A stretch of DNA of 64,000 nucleotides from Cymbidium sinense (GCA_021442155.1 CM038214.1:313689001-313753000), one strand, 5' to 3'; counted from the stretch's first letter, positions 35,611-47,740 are shown. The notes: generated by a model from the letters alone, not told the origin. Program-made: numbers and translations.

Positions 35611-35630
35611 GTAGGTGTAAGGAACCCGAG

Positions 35631-35998
35631 GGTTAACAAAACTCCCTTCTGAGGCTAAATAAAATTAAAAAGAATAAAATAAACTCAAATTATTATAAAA
35701 TAAACTAAATAATCTAAATAAACCTAAACTTGTTGATTTAGTTAATTAAAAAAACTCTAAACCCTAAACCATAAACCTACAACCCTAAACCCTAAACCTT
35801 AAGCTTTAAAAACCTAAACTCTAAAACCTAAACCCTAAACCCTAAACCCTAAACCACAGACCCTAAACCTACCCACAAACCCTAAACCACCTAAACCCTA
35901 AACCCTAAAACCTATAACCATAAATCCACCTAAAACCTAAACCTTAAACTAACCCTAAACCCTAAACCCTAAACCCTAAACTAACTATAAAGTCTAAG
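35631..35998 (-). repeat. Inverted telomere-like array segment
   Basis: The top strand reads CCCTAAA and TAAATAAACC words, the reverse complement of the main arrays. Bases 35,660-35,750 are the beginning of a T-rich cassette read backwards, including the complement of its AAATTAAGT start, and 35,751-35,998 are CCCTAAA variants. With GR-RBP copy 7 it forms one inverted block between the two Tat copies. Confidence 0.85.
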
Positions 35999-36447
35999 AA
36001 TAGGTAGAAACTTGATGGAATGAACATCACTATCAGCTAGGCTTTGTCTAGATCCAGCGGTGGAGGCGAAGGTGGCGGTTATCACAATGATGGTGGGGGA
36101 TCTGGAGCTACTGGTGGATATGGAGGTGGTGGTCATAGTAGTGGTGGCTATGGAGGTGAGAGGAGTGACAGAGGTTAAATCCATGGTTATGGTAGAGGGA
36201 GAGATCAGGGATATGATGCAGGATACCACTACTTAAGAGGTGGGGGTGGTTCTGATGGGAACTGGAGAAACTAAAGAACGGCCGATCCGATCTGCTGCTT
36301 ATGGAACAATATCTTTACAATAGAGATGGTTTTACTTATGTATGGTTTTTGATTTTTGTATGGGCATTTATTTTTTATCTATGTAGTCGCTTCTATCTTA
36401 GAAAACATGGGGCGCTACTTAGTTAATGAAATAAAAAAAAGAAAAAT
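35999..36447 (+). pseudogene. GR-RBP 3' fragment, copy 7, inverted
   Basis: This is the only GR-RBP fragment on the plus strand. It runs from AAT at 35,999 to TAA at 36,272-36,274 (92 codons). TAG codons replace residues in the first segment (third and fourteenth codons) and a TAA follows DRG in the middle. GATGGYGGGGHSSGGYGGE and DGNWRN are clearly readable. Its 3' UTR ends at AATGAAATAAAAAAAAGAAAAATG (about 36,425-36,447), without the last ~25 bases seen in the array copies, and the second Tat copy starts at that point. Confidence 0.82.
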
Positions 36448-38590
36448 GCACTTTACTACCTCAGCTGTCATATAATCCCTTCGAGGCAAATTATCCACCC
36501 ATTGAGAAGCATTGCCTAGCTTTAATCTTTGCATCCCAAAAGCTACAACACTACATGCTTCCTCATAAGGTGAACTTAATCTCTAGGATCAATTCAATAC
36601 AGTTTCTCATGACACAACCGATGCTATCTAGATGGTTGGCATGATGGTCCATGATCCTCTTATAGTTTGACATTACCTTCCTACCCTCTGTGCAGTGAAA
36701 GGACAAGCACTAGTAGATTTCTTAGCAGCATACCCACTTTCTGTTGATTCTTTGCTTAGTGATGATATCCTCGATGAACAAATCATGAACTTAGGGGGTA
36801 CTAGCATTCACCACTGGGAGATGTGCTTTGATGGTACAGATTCCTCTCAAAGAGGAGAAGAATGATAATCTACTATTCCAAGAATGATAGGGGTAGGAAT
36901 AGCTCCCTTAATTTTGGACGTGATGTGATGAGAATCTCATATCATCTGTCCAATCCATGCACCAATAATGAAGCCGAATATGAGGCTCTGATTGTGAGTC
37001 TAGAGTTAGCCGTTACTCTAAGCATCCAGAACATCAACTAGTTATGAACCAAATCATTGGATCCTCTAAAGTTATAAAGCCCAATCTCCATCACTACCAC
37101 AGGTACACTATAGACTTGTTGGCCCAAATCCCAGAGGTTACCATTTATAAAATTCCTTGAGTAAAGAATGTTATAGCATATATTTTATCCAAGCTTGTCA
37201 AGGAGTTGGAATATCTAGAGGATGAGTCCATATCAATAAAGGTCCAAAATAGACAAGTCTTATCTCTTATTGATGTTGAACTCCAAAGTACTCTCTTTAT
37301 GGGCAGGTTGACATTGCCAAAAAGGATGAGATTTTAGATTAGAGGAAACCATTCATGGATTACCTAAATAAAGGCAAACTACCTCAAGACAAGTCCCAAG
37401 CCCATCAGATGAAGCAAAGAGCACTTTCTTATGCTATTTTGGATGGTGTCTTATACCGGTGGTCTTTCGATCAAATGTCATTACGTTGTTTAGACAAGCA
37501 CGAAGCCCATAAGATCATGACTGAGGTACACTAAAGATTATGTGGAGGCTACCAATCTAGTCCGAAGATGAAAGCCAAGATCAAGATATTTGGATACTAT
37601 TGGCCATCGATGATCAAAGATTGCATGGATATGGCTAGGAGATACCACCAATGTCAAATACATGGTGTTGTCCTACACCAACCACCCAACATTCTACACC
37701 CAACATTGGCCTCATGGCCATTTGAGTGTTGGGGTACCGACATAGTGAGTCTGATAAATTCTTATTCCTACAAGGGTCATCAGTTCATCTTAGCTACTAT
37801 TGATTACTTTTCTAAATGGGCAAAGGTTATTACACTTAGAGTGGTCACAACTCAATATGCACTCCAGTATTTTAGGAACCATATTGTATATAGGTTCAGA
37901 GTGCCTTGATGAATTATATCTAATAATGGTGCTGCATTCAAGAGCACCAAGATCAACATCTTTTCCCGAGACACAACATTGATTGAAGATATTCTACCAT
38001 CAACTACTCGAGGGCAAACAACTTAGCAGAACTTACAACAAAACTCCTTTCTCCTTAGTGTATGGGCCCGAAGCCATTATACCATTAAAAGTCCAACTCT
38101 CATCACTAAGGATAGCTATGAGTAGCAATATCAAAATAGAGCAGAACGCCAAGTTGTGGTTAGAAGAGCTCGAAGATTTGGAGGAGAGATGCCTATGGGC
38201 ATGTCAAAACCTCGAGTTGTACCAAGCTAAAATGATTCAAGGTCACAACAAGTTGGTCCGTCCTAGAGCTTTTCAAGTAGGAGAGCTTATTTTAGTTTTA
38301 AGGAGACTAATTGTTGCTTGTCATAAAATGGGAGGCAAGTTTGAACCCACTTGGGAAGGCCCTTTTATCGTAGAGAAGGCCTACCTAGGAGGATCTTATC
38401 AGCTTATTAATGATAAGGGAGAGTGCCCCATGCTTCCAATCAGTGGGCTCTACTTAAAGAAATATTATAAATCATGTTTTAAAATAATTATCATTAATGA
38501 AAATTCTATTTTGAATTCAATCTCTTCCAATTTTGAAAGTATTCTTTTTTGGGAATCAACCACGATGTGTTTAGGGTAAGTGTAAGGAAC
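36448..38590 (+). mobile_element. Ty3/gypsy Tat-lineage element, copy 2 (5' truncated)
   Basis: It begins inside the RNase H domain (TTTACTACC at 36,452, matching 33,402 in copy 1) and runs colinear with copy 1 through the second RNase H (CFDGTDSSQRGEE at about 36,825) and integrase to GTGTAAGGAACC at about 38,590. By eye roughly nine of ten bases agree in the best stretches, for example the GKFEPTW block. It lacks protease, RT and everything 5'. The 3' tandem-repeat region follows directly. Confidence 0.83.
37568..38579 (+). pseudogene. Tat integrase, copy 2, with internal deletion
   Basis: The frame 37,568-37,909 is open and includes YYWPSMIKDCMDMARRYHQC (end of the HHCC zinc finger), the first catalytic Asp in ECWGTDIVS and the ATIDYFSKWAKV block with the second. 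The third catalytic Glu and its surroundings are lost: near 38,040 the sequence jumps from ACAAAACTC to CTTTCTCCTTAGTG, removing about 130-150 bases present in copy 1. From 37,983 to 38,579 the frame is open again through VYGPEAIIPLKVQL, the LEERCLWACQNLELYQAKM helix and GKFEPTWEGPFIVEKAY. It cannot be catalytic. Confidence 0.82.
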
Positions 38591-40440
38591 CTGAATGACA
38601 TCCTATCCTTCATCGACACAACACAAACACAAACTACACACAAACATATAAAATAAACAAATATCTTTTATCTTGGGCTACTTTGAATTAAGATAACGCC
38701 CCTAGCGATAATCACTCAATAGCTGCTCTAGGTCGGGTTGACATGCTACCCTGCTAGTTTGTCACCCCAGTGGTCTTCTTGCTTTGGCGAATGTAAGTCT
38801 GCTATGCTTTCCATCTTTATTTTGTTACTACACATTGATGAGAGACTTGTTAGTTTGATAGGCCTTACTGCGTGGTTGGTAAGCTACCTCATGTTGGCTT
38901 CATTTAAGAGGATGTGAGTATGCTATGCTTTCTTCTTGGATTAGCCTTCATGATTTGATTGGGTCAAGTATATTTAAGGTTTAGGATAAGTCCCCTAGTA
39001 GCTCCTTCCTTCCTGACTGCTTCAAGTCTGGGTCCAATCCTTCTTCGGGGCTCCCCGCTTAATAGTCGCTCTAGGTCAGATAGCATCTGTCCCGTCGACA
39101 ACAAACTATTCCGATGATAAGTTCCACTTGAAAAGTTGTAAGCCTACATGATTTCTTTCCATATTGATCTCTGCACATCGACTGACACCTTAGGTTGGTT
39201 AGTTCCCACAATGCTGATGGATACACTAGTCATGCTGACGGATACACCATAGGTTGGTTGGTTCTCCCACCTTAGGATACACCACTCATGTCAGATGTAA
39301 GTCTGCTGCACTTTCTCTTTGAGTTGGCCACTGTACACCTATAAGATTTCTTTTCCAGGGCTTAGGATAATGCCCCTAGCAGCACCTCCCCTGTGGGCAC
39401 TATATTTGGATCACGTCCTTTGCGACCCCATTTAGACACTACCTGGGATACTATTGGTTTAAACCGTTCCACTTTCTTAGTAACCACCCCTGTGATTGGA
39501 GAATCCATACTATGGATGTGTAGATTCTCCCATGGTCTTATAAATATGAGATAGGTCAAGGCCGACATAGCCCCTTCTCAGTGTGGTCCCTCGCACACCA
39601 ACAGGGTTCACATAAACATATAAATAAAATATATATTCACTTATGGATTAGGAGGACACCCTTAGAGGTATCTTTTCCCATGCAGACATCTTATCTTTAC
39701 GGTAGTGTCAACAAAACTCCCTATAGGTAGCGTCTGATTACTCTGGAGTTGATATAAGTCTCCAATGGCAGTCACTCAGTAGTTGCCCCTAAGTTTGATT
39801 TGATTTATTGTGCTACCAACAGGTCACCCCAATAGCTGTTCCCTGCTTTAAAAGATGTAAGTCTGCTATGCCTTCTTCCTTGACCATTGCATCGAAAGCC
39901 TTAGGCTAGCTCTACGACTAGTAGACTATCCTTTTGGATTTGTAAATCTAAAATAGGACAAGTCTAATATAGCCCCTTCTCAGTGGGTCCATCACACACC
40001 GACTTGGTCCATAAATAAAATCTAACAAATTTGATTGAGTTCACATCCTCAGCAAATATGCCCTCAATTCAAAATCAAACTAAACCTACAAACCATATCA
40101 AATCACATGAAATTCAGATAAAATTAATCTTGGCTACTTTTGAGTTAACATAAGTCCCCAGCGGCATTTACTCAGTAGTCTCCCTAAGTCAGGTTTGATT
40201 TGTTGTGCATCCAACAGGTCACCTTAACGGCTATTTCTTTCTTTGGAAGATGTAAGTTTGCTATGCCTTCTTCCTAGCACAACCGTTGCACATCGAAAGG
40301 CAACCTCTTAGGTTGGCTAGCTCTACCCTGCAACAGGTAGACTATCCTTTTGGATTGGTAAACTTGAGGTCGGTCAAGGCTTATATAGCCCCTTCTCAGT
40401 GGGTCCAATGCACACCGATAGGGTCCATACGTTAACTCAA
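38591..40440 (+). repeat. ~400-bp tandem repeats in Tat 3' region
   Basis: Degenerate tandem units follow the pol end of copy 2. AGCCCCTTCTCAGTG occurs at 39,569, 39,971 and 40,387 (spacings 402 and 416). AGATGTAAGT(C/T)TGCT words recur near 38,792, 39,297, 39,857 and 40,252, and ACTCA(A/G)TAG with a following GTCACC recurs near 38,715, 39,770 and 40,170. Tat elements are known to carry tandem repeats between integrase and the 3' LTR. No gene. Confidence 0.75.
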
Positions 40441-41000
40441 ATTAAATTAATCCCAATCTAATTTTCCCCAATGGAGTTAAATCATACCCTTCTCCCTAGT
40501 GTAGCCCCAAATCATTTATAAACAAGTCAAACAAACAAATCAAACTCAAAACCAACCTCCCTAGTGAGCTGAAATAAACCAACTCCCCAATAGAGTCTAA
40601 ATCAATGAAATCCAATCAAACTTTTATTTCCAGTGGATACATCCCAAAATAAATCAATGAAATCAAACTCAAATCCCAATCCCTAGCGGGCAGCCTGAAC
40701 TTACTTCCTTAGTGGATGGTTCTTATACCCAATCCCCAGCAGACTCGAGCTCATATCTCTAGCAGATATTCCCCCACATCATTTAAAACAAAATAAATTA
40801 ATGTTGATTTGATATTAATCCTCAATGGATTATAGATTCTTATCCCCAGCAGTTCTTCTTTCCATAAATCATATAATCAAATCAAATTTAAACCTTATCC
40901 CCAGCAGATTTGTTTTTCTATGCCCTCGATATAGACTCTTCACATGTCATGTCTAATGCATGTGTGATCCCCTAGCGGATCTCCCTCCATGTCCTTGACA
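40441..41000 (+). repeat. Short-spaced CCCCAGCGG-type motif repeat
   Basis: About a dozen variants of TCCCCAGCGGATT or TCCCTAGTGGA occur at 20-70 base spacing, for example near 40,675, 40,733, 40,850 and 40,900. The motif also occurs in the 400-bp units to the left, so this may be their collapsed or precursor form. Confidence 0.6.
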
Positions 41001-41089
41001 TGGAATTCTCATTAAATCTTATTTCTTCTCTTATGCTTACCTTTAATACCTCAACCAAAAGCCTAACAATGTATTCATTCAAATTACAT

Positions 41090-42530
41090 CACCTTAACAT
41101 TGTAATCAACATTTTATGATTTGTGATGGTGCAAGCTCAAACTAACTATACAATATCATGCTAAACATATTATAGTGTGAATTAACACACTATTATAATA
41201 TAATATATGATGTTATATTATAATTTGAGATAATATAATATATTGTCTAACATTACGCCTCATTAGAATCACTTAAAAGGAACAAATAATCAAATTTCTT
41301 CAAATTATGACTAATGTTCATTTTGGATGTAAAATTGTTAATTTTGTATTAGAAATGGTACAAAATAGCAAATTTTGGTGTTGCTTCTTGGTGTGTGCCA
41401 TGAATTTGGCCAAATTCTTTCACCTCGACCTTGAAATTAACATTTCTGTGAGTTTTGACCTAATGTATTATAACAAAAGTAAAACATACTAAAATTTACA
41501 ATAACATTTATTAACACACCACCACATTCTTATATATGTGAAGTTATTTTGTTATGTACATTATATTTTAATATGCTTTTATATAATATATTATCTTACA
41601 TTACACCTTAAAATGAATCACTTTAAGCAAAAAAATTATAAAATTTGGTTGAAAAATGAACATTTATTTTTTTGGATGCAAAATTCCATTCTTTTGATTA
41701 AATGACACACCATAACACACCCCCAATGATGTTCCCTAAAGTTTACCTTAAATTTGGCCAAATCACATCATCTCAGCCTATAAATCAGTAATTTTATAAA
41801 ATATACTAGTACAAACTCTACTACATCATACTATAACAAACTAAAATATACTAAACAACAAGTAGCAATACACAATAGTATGCTATAATGCATGATACTA
41901 CATTATGTTATGACATCCTATATTATAATACACTATAACATATTATATTATATTATATTGTATATCACATCACAATTGATTGCTTAAGATAAGAAATCAT
42001 AAAAGTAGTCTAAATAATTAAAAACTATATATTTTAGTCATACCACTTACATATTTTAAATTGAAATAATAAATTAAGATGCGATGCTCAATCTATTATG
42101 AATTTGGCCAAATTCCATAATTTTAAAGTTTAAATCAACATTTTTATAAATAATGCTAGTGTAGGCTTGATAGAATGATTATAAAATACTAAAATAATTT
42201 AAAATGCACATAATAATATATTATGATATATTATGGTATACTTTATTGCAACATATACTATTTATTTTGAACATAAAATTTTACTTTTTAGACTATAAGT
42301 GGTGTAGCACACCTTTGCTACTACAACATAATTCCCACTTCAAATTTAACCAAATTCATCATTTGATTTATTAAATCAATATTTTTATAATTTATATTAA
42401 TATAGACTATAGGACACAATACCATAATATACTAAAACATTTCAAAACATCTTATAACATCCAAAAACACATCACTACTTGCTCAAATATATGATTATTC
42501 ATTATACTATAATATATGGTATTATAATTT
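41090..42530. repeat. ~350-bp AT-rich satellite, four degenerate monomers
   Basis: The palindrome TTTGGCCAAA recurs at 41,405, 41,753 and 42,103, with a mutated form (TTTAACCAAA) at 42,345; spacings are 348, 350 and 242. Other words keep the same phase, for example CATTAC(G/A)CCT with AATCACTT (41,250 and 41,601) and GGATG(T/C)AAAATT. The 61-aa frame at 41,307-41,492 lies inside a monomer and is not a gene. It is immediately followed by the right-hand telomere-like array. Confidence 0.75.
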
Positions 42531-43011
42531 GATTTAGGGTTAGGGTATAGGGTATTCAAATCTATAATAGTCAAGTGAAAGTCTCTTGAAGACATTTTCT
42601 TTAGCTACCAAAACTATGTTAGGATTAGGTCATTCTTCATATCTGCTTCCAATGACATCTTTATTCAAGGTTTAGGGTTAGGGTTTAGAGTTAGTTTAGG
42701 ATTTAGGGTTTAGGGTTAATTTTAGGTTTAGGGTTTAGGGTTAGTTTAGGGTTTTGGGTTTAGGGTTGTAGGTTTTAGAGTTTAGGGTTTAGGGTTTAGG
42801 GTTTAGAGCTTAGGGATTTAGGGTTTAAGGTTTAGGATTTAGGGTTTAGGGTTTATGGTTTAGGGTTTAGGGTTTTGGTTTTACCGTTTAGTGTTTTGGG
42901 TTTAGATATTGTAGGGTTTAGGGTTTTGGGTTTTGGGTTTAGGTTTTAGGTTTTAGGTTTAGGGTTTAAGTTTTAGTTTAGGATTTAGGGTTTAGGGTTT
43001 AGGGTTTAAGG
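42531..43011 (+). repeat. Right array begins: TTTAGGG block with a 110-bp insert
   Basis: TTTAGGG variants start at about 42,533. Bases 42,556-42,668 are a non-telomeric piece (containing CAAGTGAAAGTCTCTTGAAG), then the array continues to 43,011. Confidence 0.75.
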
Positions 43012-43468
43012 TTTTAACAAAGAACAAATTCAAATTCAACATTTCTTCTTTTTGATTTCATCAACCAAGAAGCACCCCAAGATTCTATGACATAAGCGAT
43101 GACATAGATAGAAAATGAGCAGACATAGAGCAAATAAAAAGCCCTACATAAGTAGAACCGTCTTTACCATAAAGGCACCATTCTATAAGCATCAGATCAG
43201 ATCGATCGTTCTTTAGTTTCTCTTGTTCCCATCAGAACCACCCCGGCCTCTCGAGTGGCGATATCCACCATGATATCCTAGATCTCTCCCTCCGCCACTA
43301 CCACGAACATAACCTCCATCGCTCCTCCTGCCACCATAACCACCCTTTGCTCACCACCCTCCATACCTCCGAACCCCCACCACTATAATAGCCCTGCCTT
43401 TGCCACCATTTAGATCTAGACTAAGCCTAGTTGATGGTGATATTTCTGTCATCAAGTTTCTATCTGTT
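43012..43468 (-). pseudogene. GR-RBP 3' fragment, copy 8 (decayed)
   Basis: The minus-strand start at 43,468 has AAC in place of AAT, and NGQNLDGRN is changed. The Gly-rich part has lost several short pieces around 43,335-43,390. The 3' UTR with TGATGAAATCAAAAAGAAG is well kept and abuts TTTT at 43,012. Non-functional. Confidence 0.74.
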
Positions 43469-46400
43469 CTTAGGGTTTAAGGTTAGTTCAGGGTTTAAGG
43501 TTTATGTTAGTTTAGGATTAGTTTAGGGTTTATGGTTAGGAGTTTAGTGTTTAGGTTTGTAGGTTTCAGGGTTTAGGGTTTAGAGTTTAGGGTTTACGAT
43601 TTAGGGTTTTAGGGGTTTAGGGTTTAAGTTTAGGGTTTAGGTTTTAGAGTTTAAGGTCTGAAGGTTTAGGGTTTAGGGTTTAGGGTTGTAGGTTTATGGT
43701 TTAGGGTCTAGGGTTTAGGATTTTGGGTTTAGTGTTTTTTTTAAAAAATTAAATAAACTGGCATGTTTAAGTTTATTTAGTTTATTTAGTTTATTTTCTA
43801 CTTAATTAAGTTTATTTTATTTTTTATTTTTATTTAGGTTTATTTTTTATTTTTATTTAGTTTAATTTATTTATTTTAGGTTTATTTATTTAAGTTTAAG
43901 TTTTCTATTTTAGTTTATTTTTTAGGTTTAGGTTTATTTTTTAGTTTTATTTATAGTTTAATTTTCAAGTTTAGGCTTTCTTTTTTATTTTAGGTTTAGG
44001 TTAGGTTTTTATTTTATTTTTTTAGGTTTAGGATTTAGGTTTTTATTTTAGGTTTATTTTTAGGTTTTATTTTTTAGTTTAGGTTTAGGTTTATTTTAGT
44101 TTATTTTATTTTATTAATTTTAGGTTTTGGTTTGTTTATTTTAGGTTAGTTTCAAGTTTTATTTATTTTCATTTAGTTTATTTTATTTTAGGTTTAGGTT
44201 GATTTAATTTTATTTTTATTTTAGGTTTAGGCATTTTTTTAGTTTAGGATTTAGGTTTAATTTTTTTATTATTTTTAGGTTTAGATTTTATTTTTATTTA
44301 TTTTTAGGTTTAGGATTTTATTTAATTTTTATTTTATTTTATTTTATTTAGGTTTTTTATTCTTAGGTTTATTTTAATTTTTAGTTTAATTTTGGTTATT
44401 ATTTGTATTATTTTAGTTTGTTTTATTTTTTATTTTATTTTATTTTTAGGTTTAGGTTTAGGTTTTAGTTTAGGTTTTATTTTATTTTATTATTTTATTT
44501 TATTTAGGTTTAGATTTTTTTTATTTATTTTACTTTAAGGTTTTATTTAGTTTAGGTTTAGGTTTTTAGTTTTTAGGGTTTAGGGTTTAGGGTTAGTTTA
44601 TGGTTCATGGTTTAGGGTTTTAAGGTTTAGGGTTTAGGGTTTAGGGTTTAGGTTAGGGTTAAAGTTTAGGGTTTAAGGTTTAGGTTTTAGGGTTTTGGGT
44701 TTTGGGTTTTGGGTTTTCATTTCTTTATGGTTTAGGTCTAGGGTTTAGGGTTTTATAAGTAAAGGTTTATTATTTAGTTTTTTGTTTTAAAGAAGTTTTT
44801 TATTTTTATTTAATTTAATTAATTTATTTTAGTTTATTTTTAGGTTTAGCTTTAATTTTTAGTTGAGTTTTATTTTTATTTTATTTTGTAGGTTTAGGTT
44901 TTTATTTTTATTTTTAGGTTTAAGTTTAGGTTTTTATTTTATTTTTGTAGGTTTTTTTATTTTATGTTTAGATTTATTTTCTTTTTATTTTATTTTATTT
45001 AGTTTAGGTTTAGTTCATTTTAGGTTTGGGTTTAGCTTTTATTTATTTGAGTTTAGTTTATTTAATTTAGGTTTAGGTTTATTTTATTATTTTTTTAGGT
45101 TTAGGTTTTTTTTAGCTTAGGGTTTAAGTTTTATTTTTTATTTATTTTTAGGTTTATTTTTTAAGTTTTAGTTTTTATTCAGATTTTATTTTATTTTGTT
45201 TTAGGTTTATTTTCTTTTTAGTTTTTATTTTATTTAGGTTTTTTAATTTTAGATTTATTTTATTTATTTTATTTTAGTTTATTTTTTTATTTTATTTTAT
45301 TTTATTTTATTTTTATGTTTTGGTTTAGGTATTGGTTTTAGTTTAAGTTTTTATTTTATTTTATTTAGGTTAAATATTTTACTTTTAGGTTTAGGTTTTT
45401 AGGTTTTAAGGGTTTAGGGTTTATGGTTTAGGGTTTTAGGGTTTAGAGTTTTAGGGTTTAGGGTTTTGGGTTAGGGTTTAGGATTTATGGTTTAGGGTTT
45501 AGTGCTTAGGTTTTAGGGTTTAGGATTTTGAGAGTTTAGGGTTTAAGGTTTAGGGTTTAAAGTTTAGGGTTAATTTAGGATTTAGGGTTTAGGTTTTAGG
45601 GTTTAGTTTTAGGGTTTAAGGTTTAAGGTTTAGGGTTTAGTTTAGGTTTATGTTTTGATTTAGGGTTTAGTGTTTAGGTTTAGGTTTAGGGTTTAAGTTA
45701 GGTTAGCATTTAGGTTCATGGATTATTAGTTTAGGTTAGTTTAGGGTTTAGGTTTAGGGTTTTAGTTTTAATAGGGTTTAAGTTAGGTTTATGGTTTTAG
45801 TTTAGGTAGTTTTAGGGTTTAGGGTTTAGGATTTAGGCGGGTTTAGGGTTTAGGTTTTCGGGTTTATAGTTTAGGAATTTTTTCTTAAATTATATAAATC
45901 GGTAGGTTTAGGTTTATGTAGTTTACTTAGTTTATTTATTATTTATTTTAGTTTATTTTATTTTTTCATTTTATTTAAGTTTATTTTTAATTATTATTTA
46001 GTTTAGTTTATTTATTATAGGTTTTTATTTCAGTTTATTTTTTAGGTTTATGTTTATGTTTGTGTTTATTTTTTTTAGTTTATTGTTATTTTTATTTTAT
46101 TTTTTAGGTTTAGGTTTTATTTTTTATTTTTAGGCTTAGGTTTAGGTTTTTATTTTATTTTTTTAGGTTTAGGTTTTAGTTTTTAATTTAGGTTTACATT
46201 TTTGTTTTATTTTTTAGTTTAGGTTTAGGTTTATTTTTATTTTATTTTATTTTATTTAGTTTAGGGTTTATGTTTAGTTTACATTAGGTTAAGGTTTAGG
46301 TTTTGTTTATTTTAGTTTAGTTTATTTTAATTTAGACTTAGGTTTATTTTATTTTATTTATTTTAGGTTTATTATTATTTTTATTTAGGGTTTAGGTTTT

Positions 46401-47048
46401 ATTTTTTATTTATTTTTTGGTTTTATTTTTAGGTTTATTTTTTAGGTTTAGGTTTTCTATTTAGTTTTTATTATATTTTATTTTAAGTTTATCTTATTTT
46501 TATTTTACATTTAGTTTTTATTTTATTTAGGTTTTTATTTTTTAGATTTATTTTATTTTTTAGTTTAGTTTAGGCTTTTATTTATTTTATTTTATTTTAG
46601 TTTTTATTTTATTTTATTTTTACATTTAGGTTTAGGTTTAGGTTTAGGTTTTATTTTAAGCTTTTATTTTATTTTATTTGTTTACTTTATTTAGATTTTA
46701 GGTTTTTTTATTCATTTTATTTTTAGGTTTTATTTAGTTTAGGTTTAGCTTTTTAGGTATTTACGGTTTAGGATTTAGTGTTTAGGGTTTAGGTTTTAAG
46801 GTTTAGGATATATGGTTATAGGTTTTAGAGTTTAGGGTTTGGGGTTTATGGTTGTAAGTTTAGGGTTCAGGTTCAGCGTTTAGGGTTTATGGTTAGTTTT
46901 ATGGTTTAAGGTTTAAGGTTAGTATTTTTTTAAATTTTTTAGTTTTTTTAAATTAAGTAAACGAGTCTATTTAGGTTTATTTAGTTTATTTTTATTTATT
47001 CTAGTTTATTTTTTTATTTTTTTATTTTTATTTTTATTTAGTTTAGTT
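43469..47048 (+). repeat. Telomere-like array with four cassettes
   Basis: TTTAGGG blocks alternate with cassettes at about 43,740-44,575, 44,780-45,400 (start altered), 45,884-46,765 and from 46,935 into RTE copy d. The block 45,401-45,870 is long and has rearranged TTTAGG and TTAGGTTTA words. The 85-aa hydrophobic frame at 44,863-45,120 is repeat-derived. Confidence 0.8.
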
Positions 47049-47740
47049 TATTTCTGGAGTGAAATTTTAGTTGTAGAAGTTATAATGGTAGTGTTGTGAC
47101 AATAGGTGAACAAATCATTAAAAAGAGTGAGTGATTCAGATGTTTAGGTTCTACTGTTCAAAATGATAGTGAAATAGATGGAGATGTTATTAATAGAATT
47201 CAAGTTGGATGGTTGAAGTGGAGGAATGTATCTGGCCTGTTGGGTGATAGAAAAGTATCGCTTAAACTTAAGGGAAAATTTTATAAGATGGTGGTTAGAC
47301 CTACAATGATTTATGGTGCAAAATGTTGGCCAATAAAAGAGGAGCATCAGACTAAGTTATGTGTTACACAGATGAGGATGCTCAGGGTGATGAGTGGCTT
47401 TACACTTAGAGATAAAATGTGAAATGTGTATGTTTGATAAACAGTTAGAGTAGCTCTAGTGGCACATAAAATTAGACAGAGTGGCTTTAGATGGTTTGGC
47501 CATATAAAGCGTCAACCGTCCAATGACCCATTTAGGAGAGTAGATGCATTAGATTTGTCTTATGTTAAGAAAGGTAGAGTTAGACCTAAAAAGACATGGT
47601 TAAGATGTATAGAAAATGACCTTAGTATACTTGAATTGAATGAGAATTTAACACATAATAGGACACAATGGAGACGAAAGATTCATGTAGCCAACCCCAC
47701 TTAGTGGGATAATGGCTTATTGTTGTTGTTGTTGTTGTTT
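47049..47740 (+). pseudogene. RTE-type LINE reverse transcriptase tail, copy d
   Basis: This full-length version of the tail fragment is similar in extent to copy a. KWRNVSGLLGDRKVSLKLKG and MVVRPTMIYGAKCW lie in the frame of 47,213-47,422. A stop follows DKM at 47,420-47,422, then HKIRQSGFRWFGHIKRQPSN and KKGRVRPKKTWLRCIENDLS in the frame of 47,459-47,704. It closes with VANPT, a stop, then GIMAY and a (TTG)7 tail at 47,719-47,739. The catalytic RT core and endonuclease are absent. It lies in a cassette like copy a, 40.3 kb to its right. Confidence 0.85.

Larger units (their letters stand above)
31000..35630 (+). mobile_element. Decayed Ty3/gypsy Tat-lineage retrotransposon, copy 1
   Basis: This is the pol region of an LTR retrotransposon of the plant Tat lineage, in the order protease tail, linker, reverse transcriptase, RNase H, second (archaeal-type) RNase H and integrase. 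The second RNase H between the first one and integrase is the hallmark of Tat elements. Stops and frame shifts occur throughout, so no functional polyprotein is possible. No gag and no LTR pair can be recognised. At about 35,630, just after GTGTAAGGAACC, homology to copy 2 stops and an inverted piece of telomere/GR-RBP array begins. A 5'-truncated second copy follows at 36,448. Confidence 0.85.

Noticed and set aside
39362..39568. 68-aa minus-strand frame
   Set aside because: It lies inside the Tat 3' tandem repeats and is antisense to the element, with no motif.
41307..41492. 61-aa plus-strand frame
   Set aside because: It lies within one monomer of the 350-bp satellite and is not kept in the other monomers.
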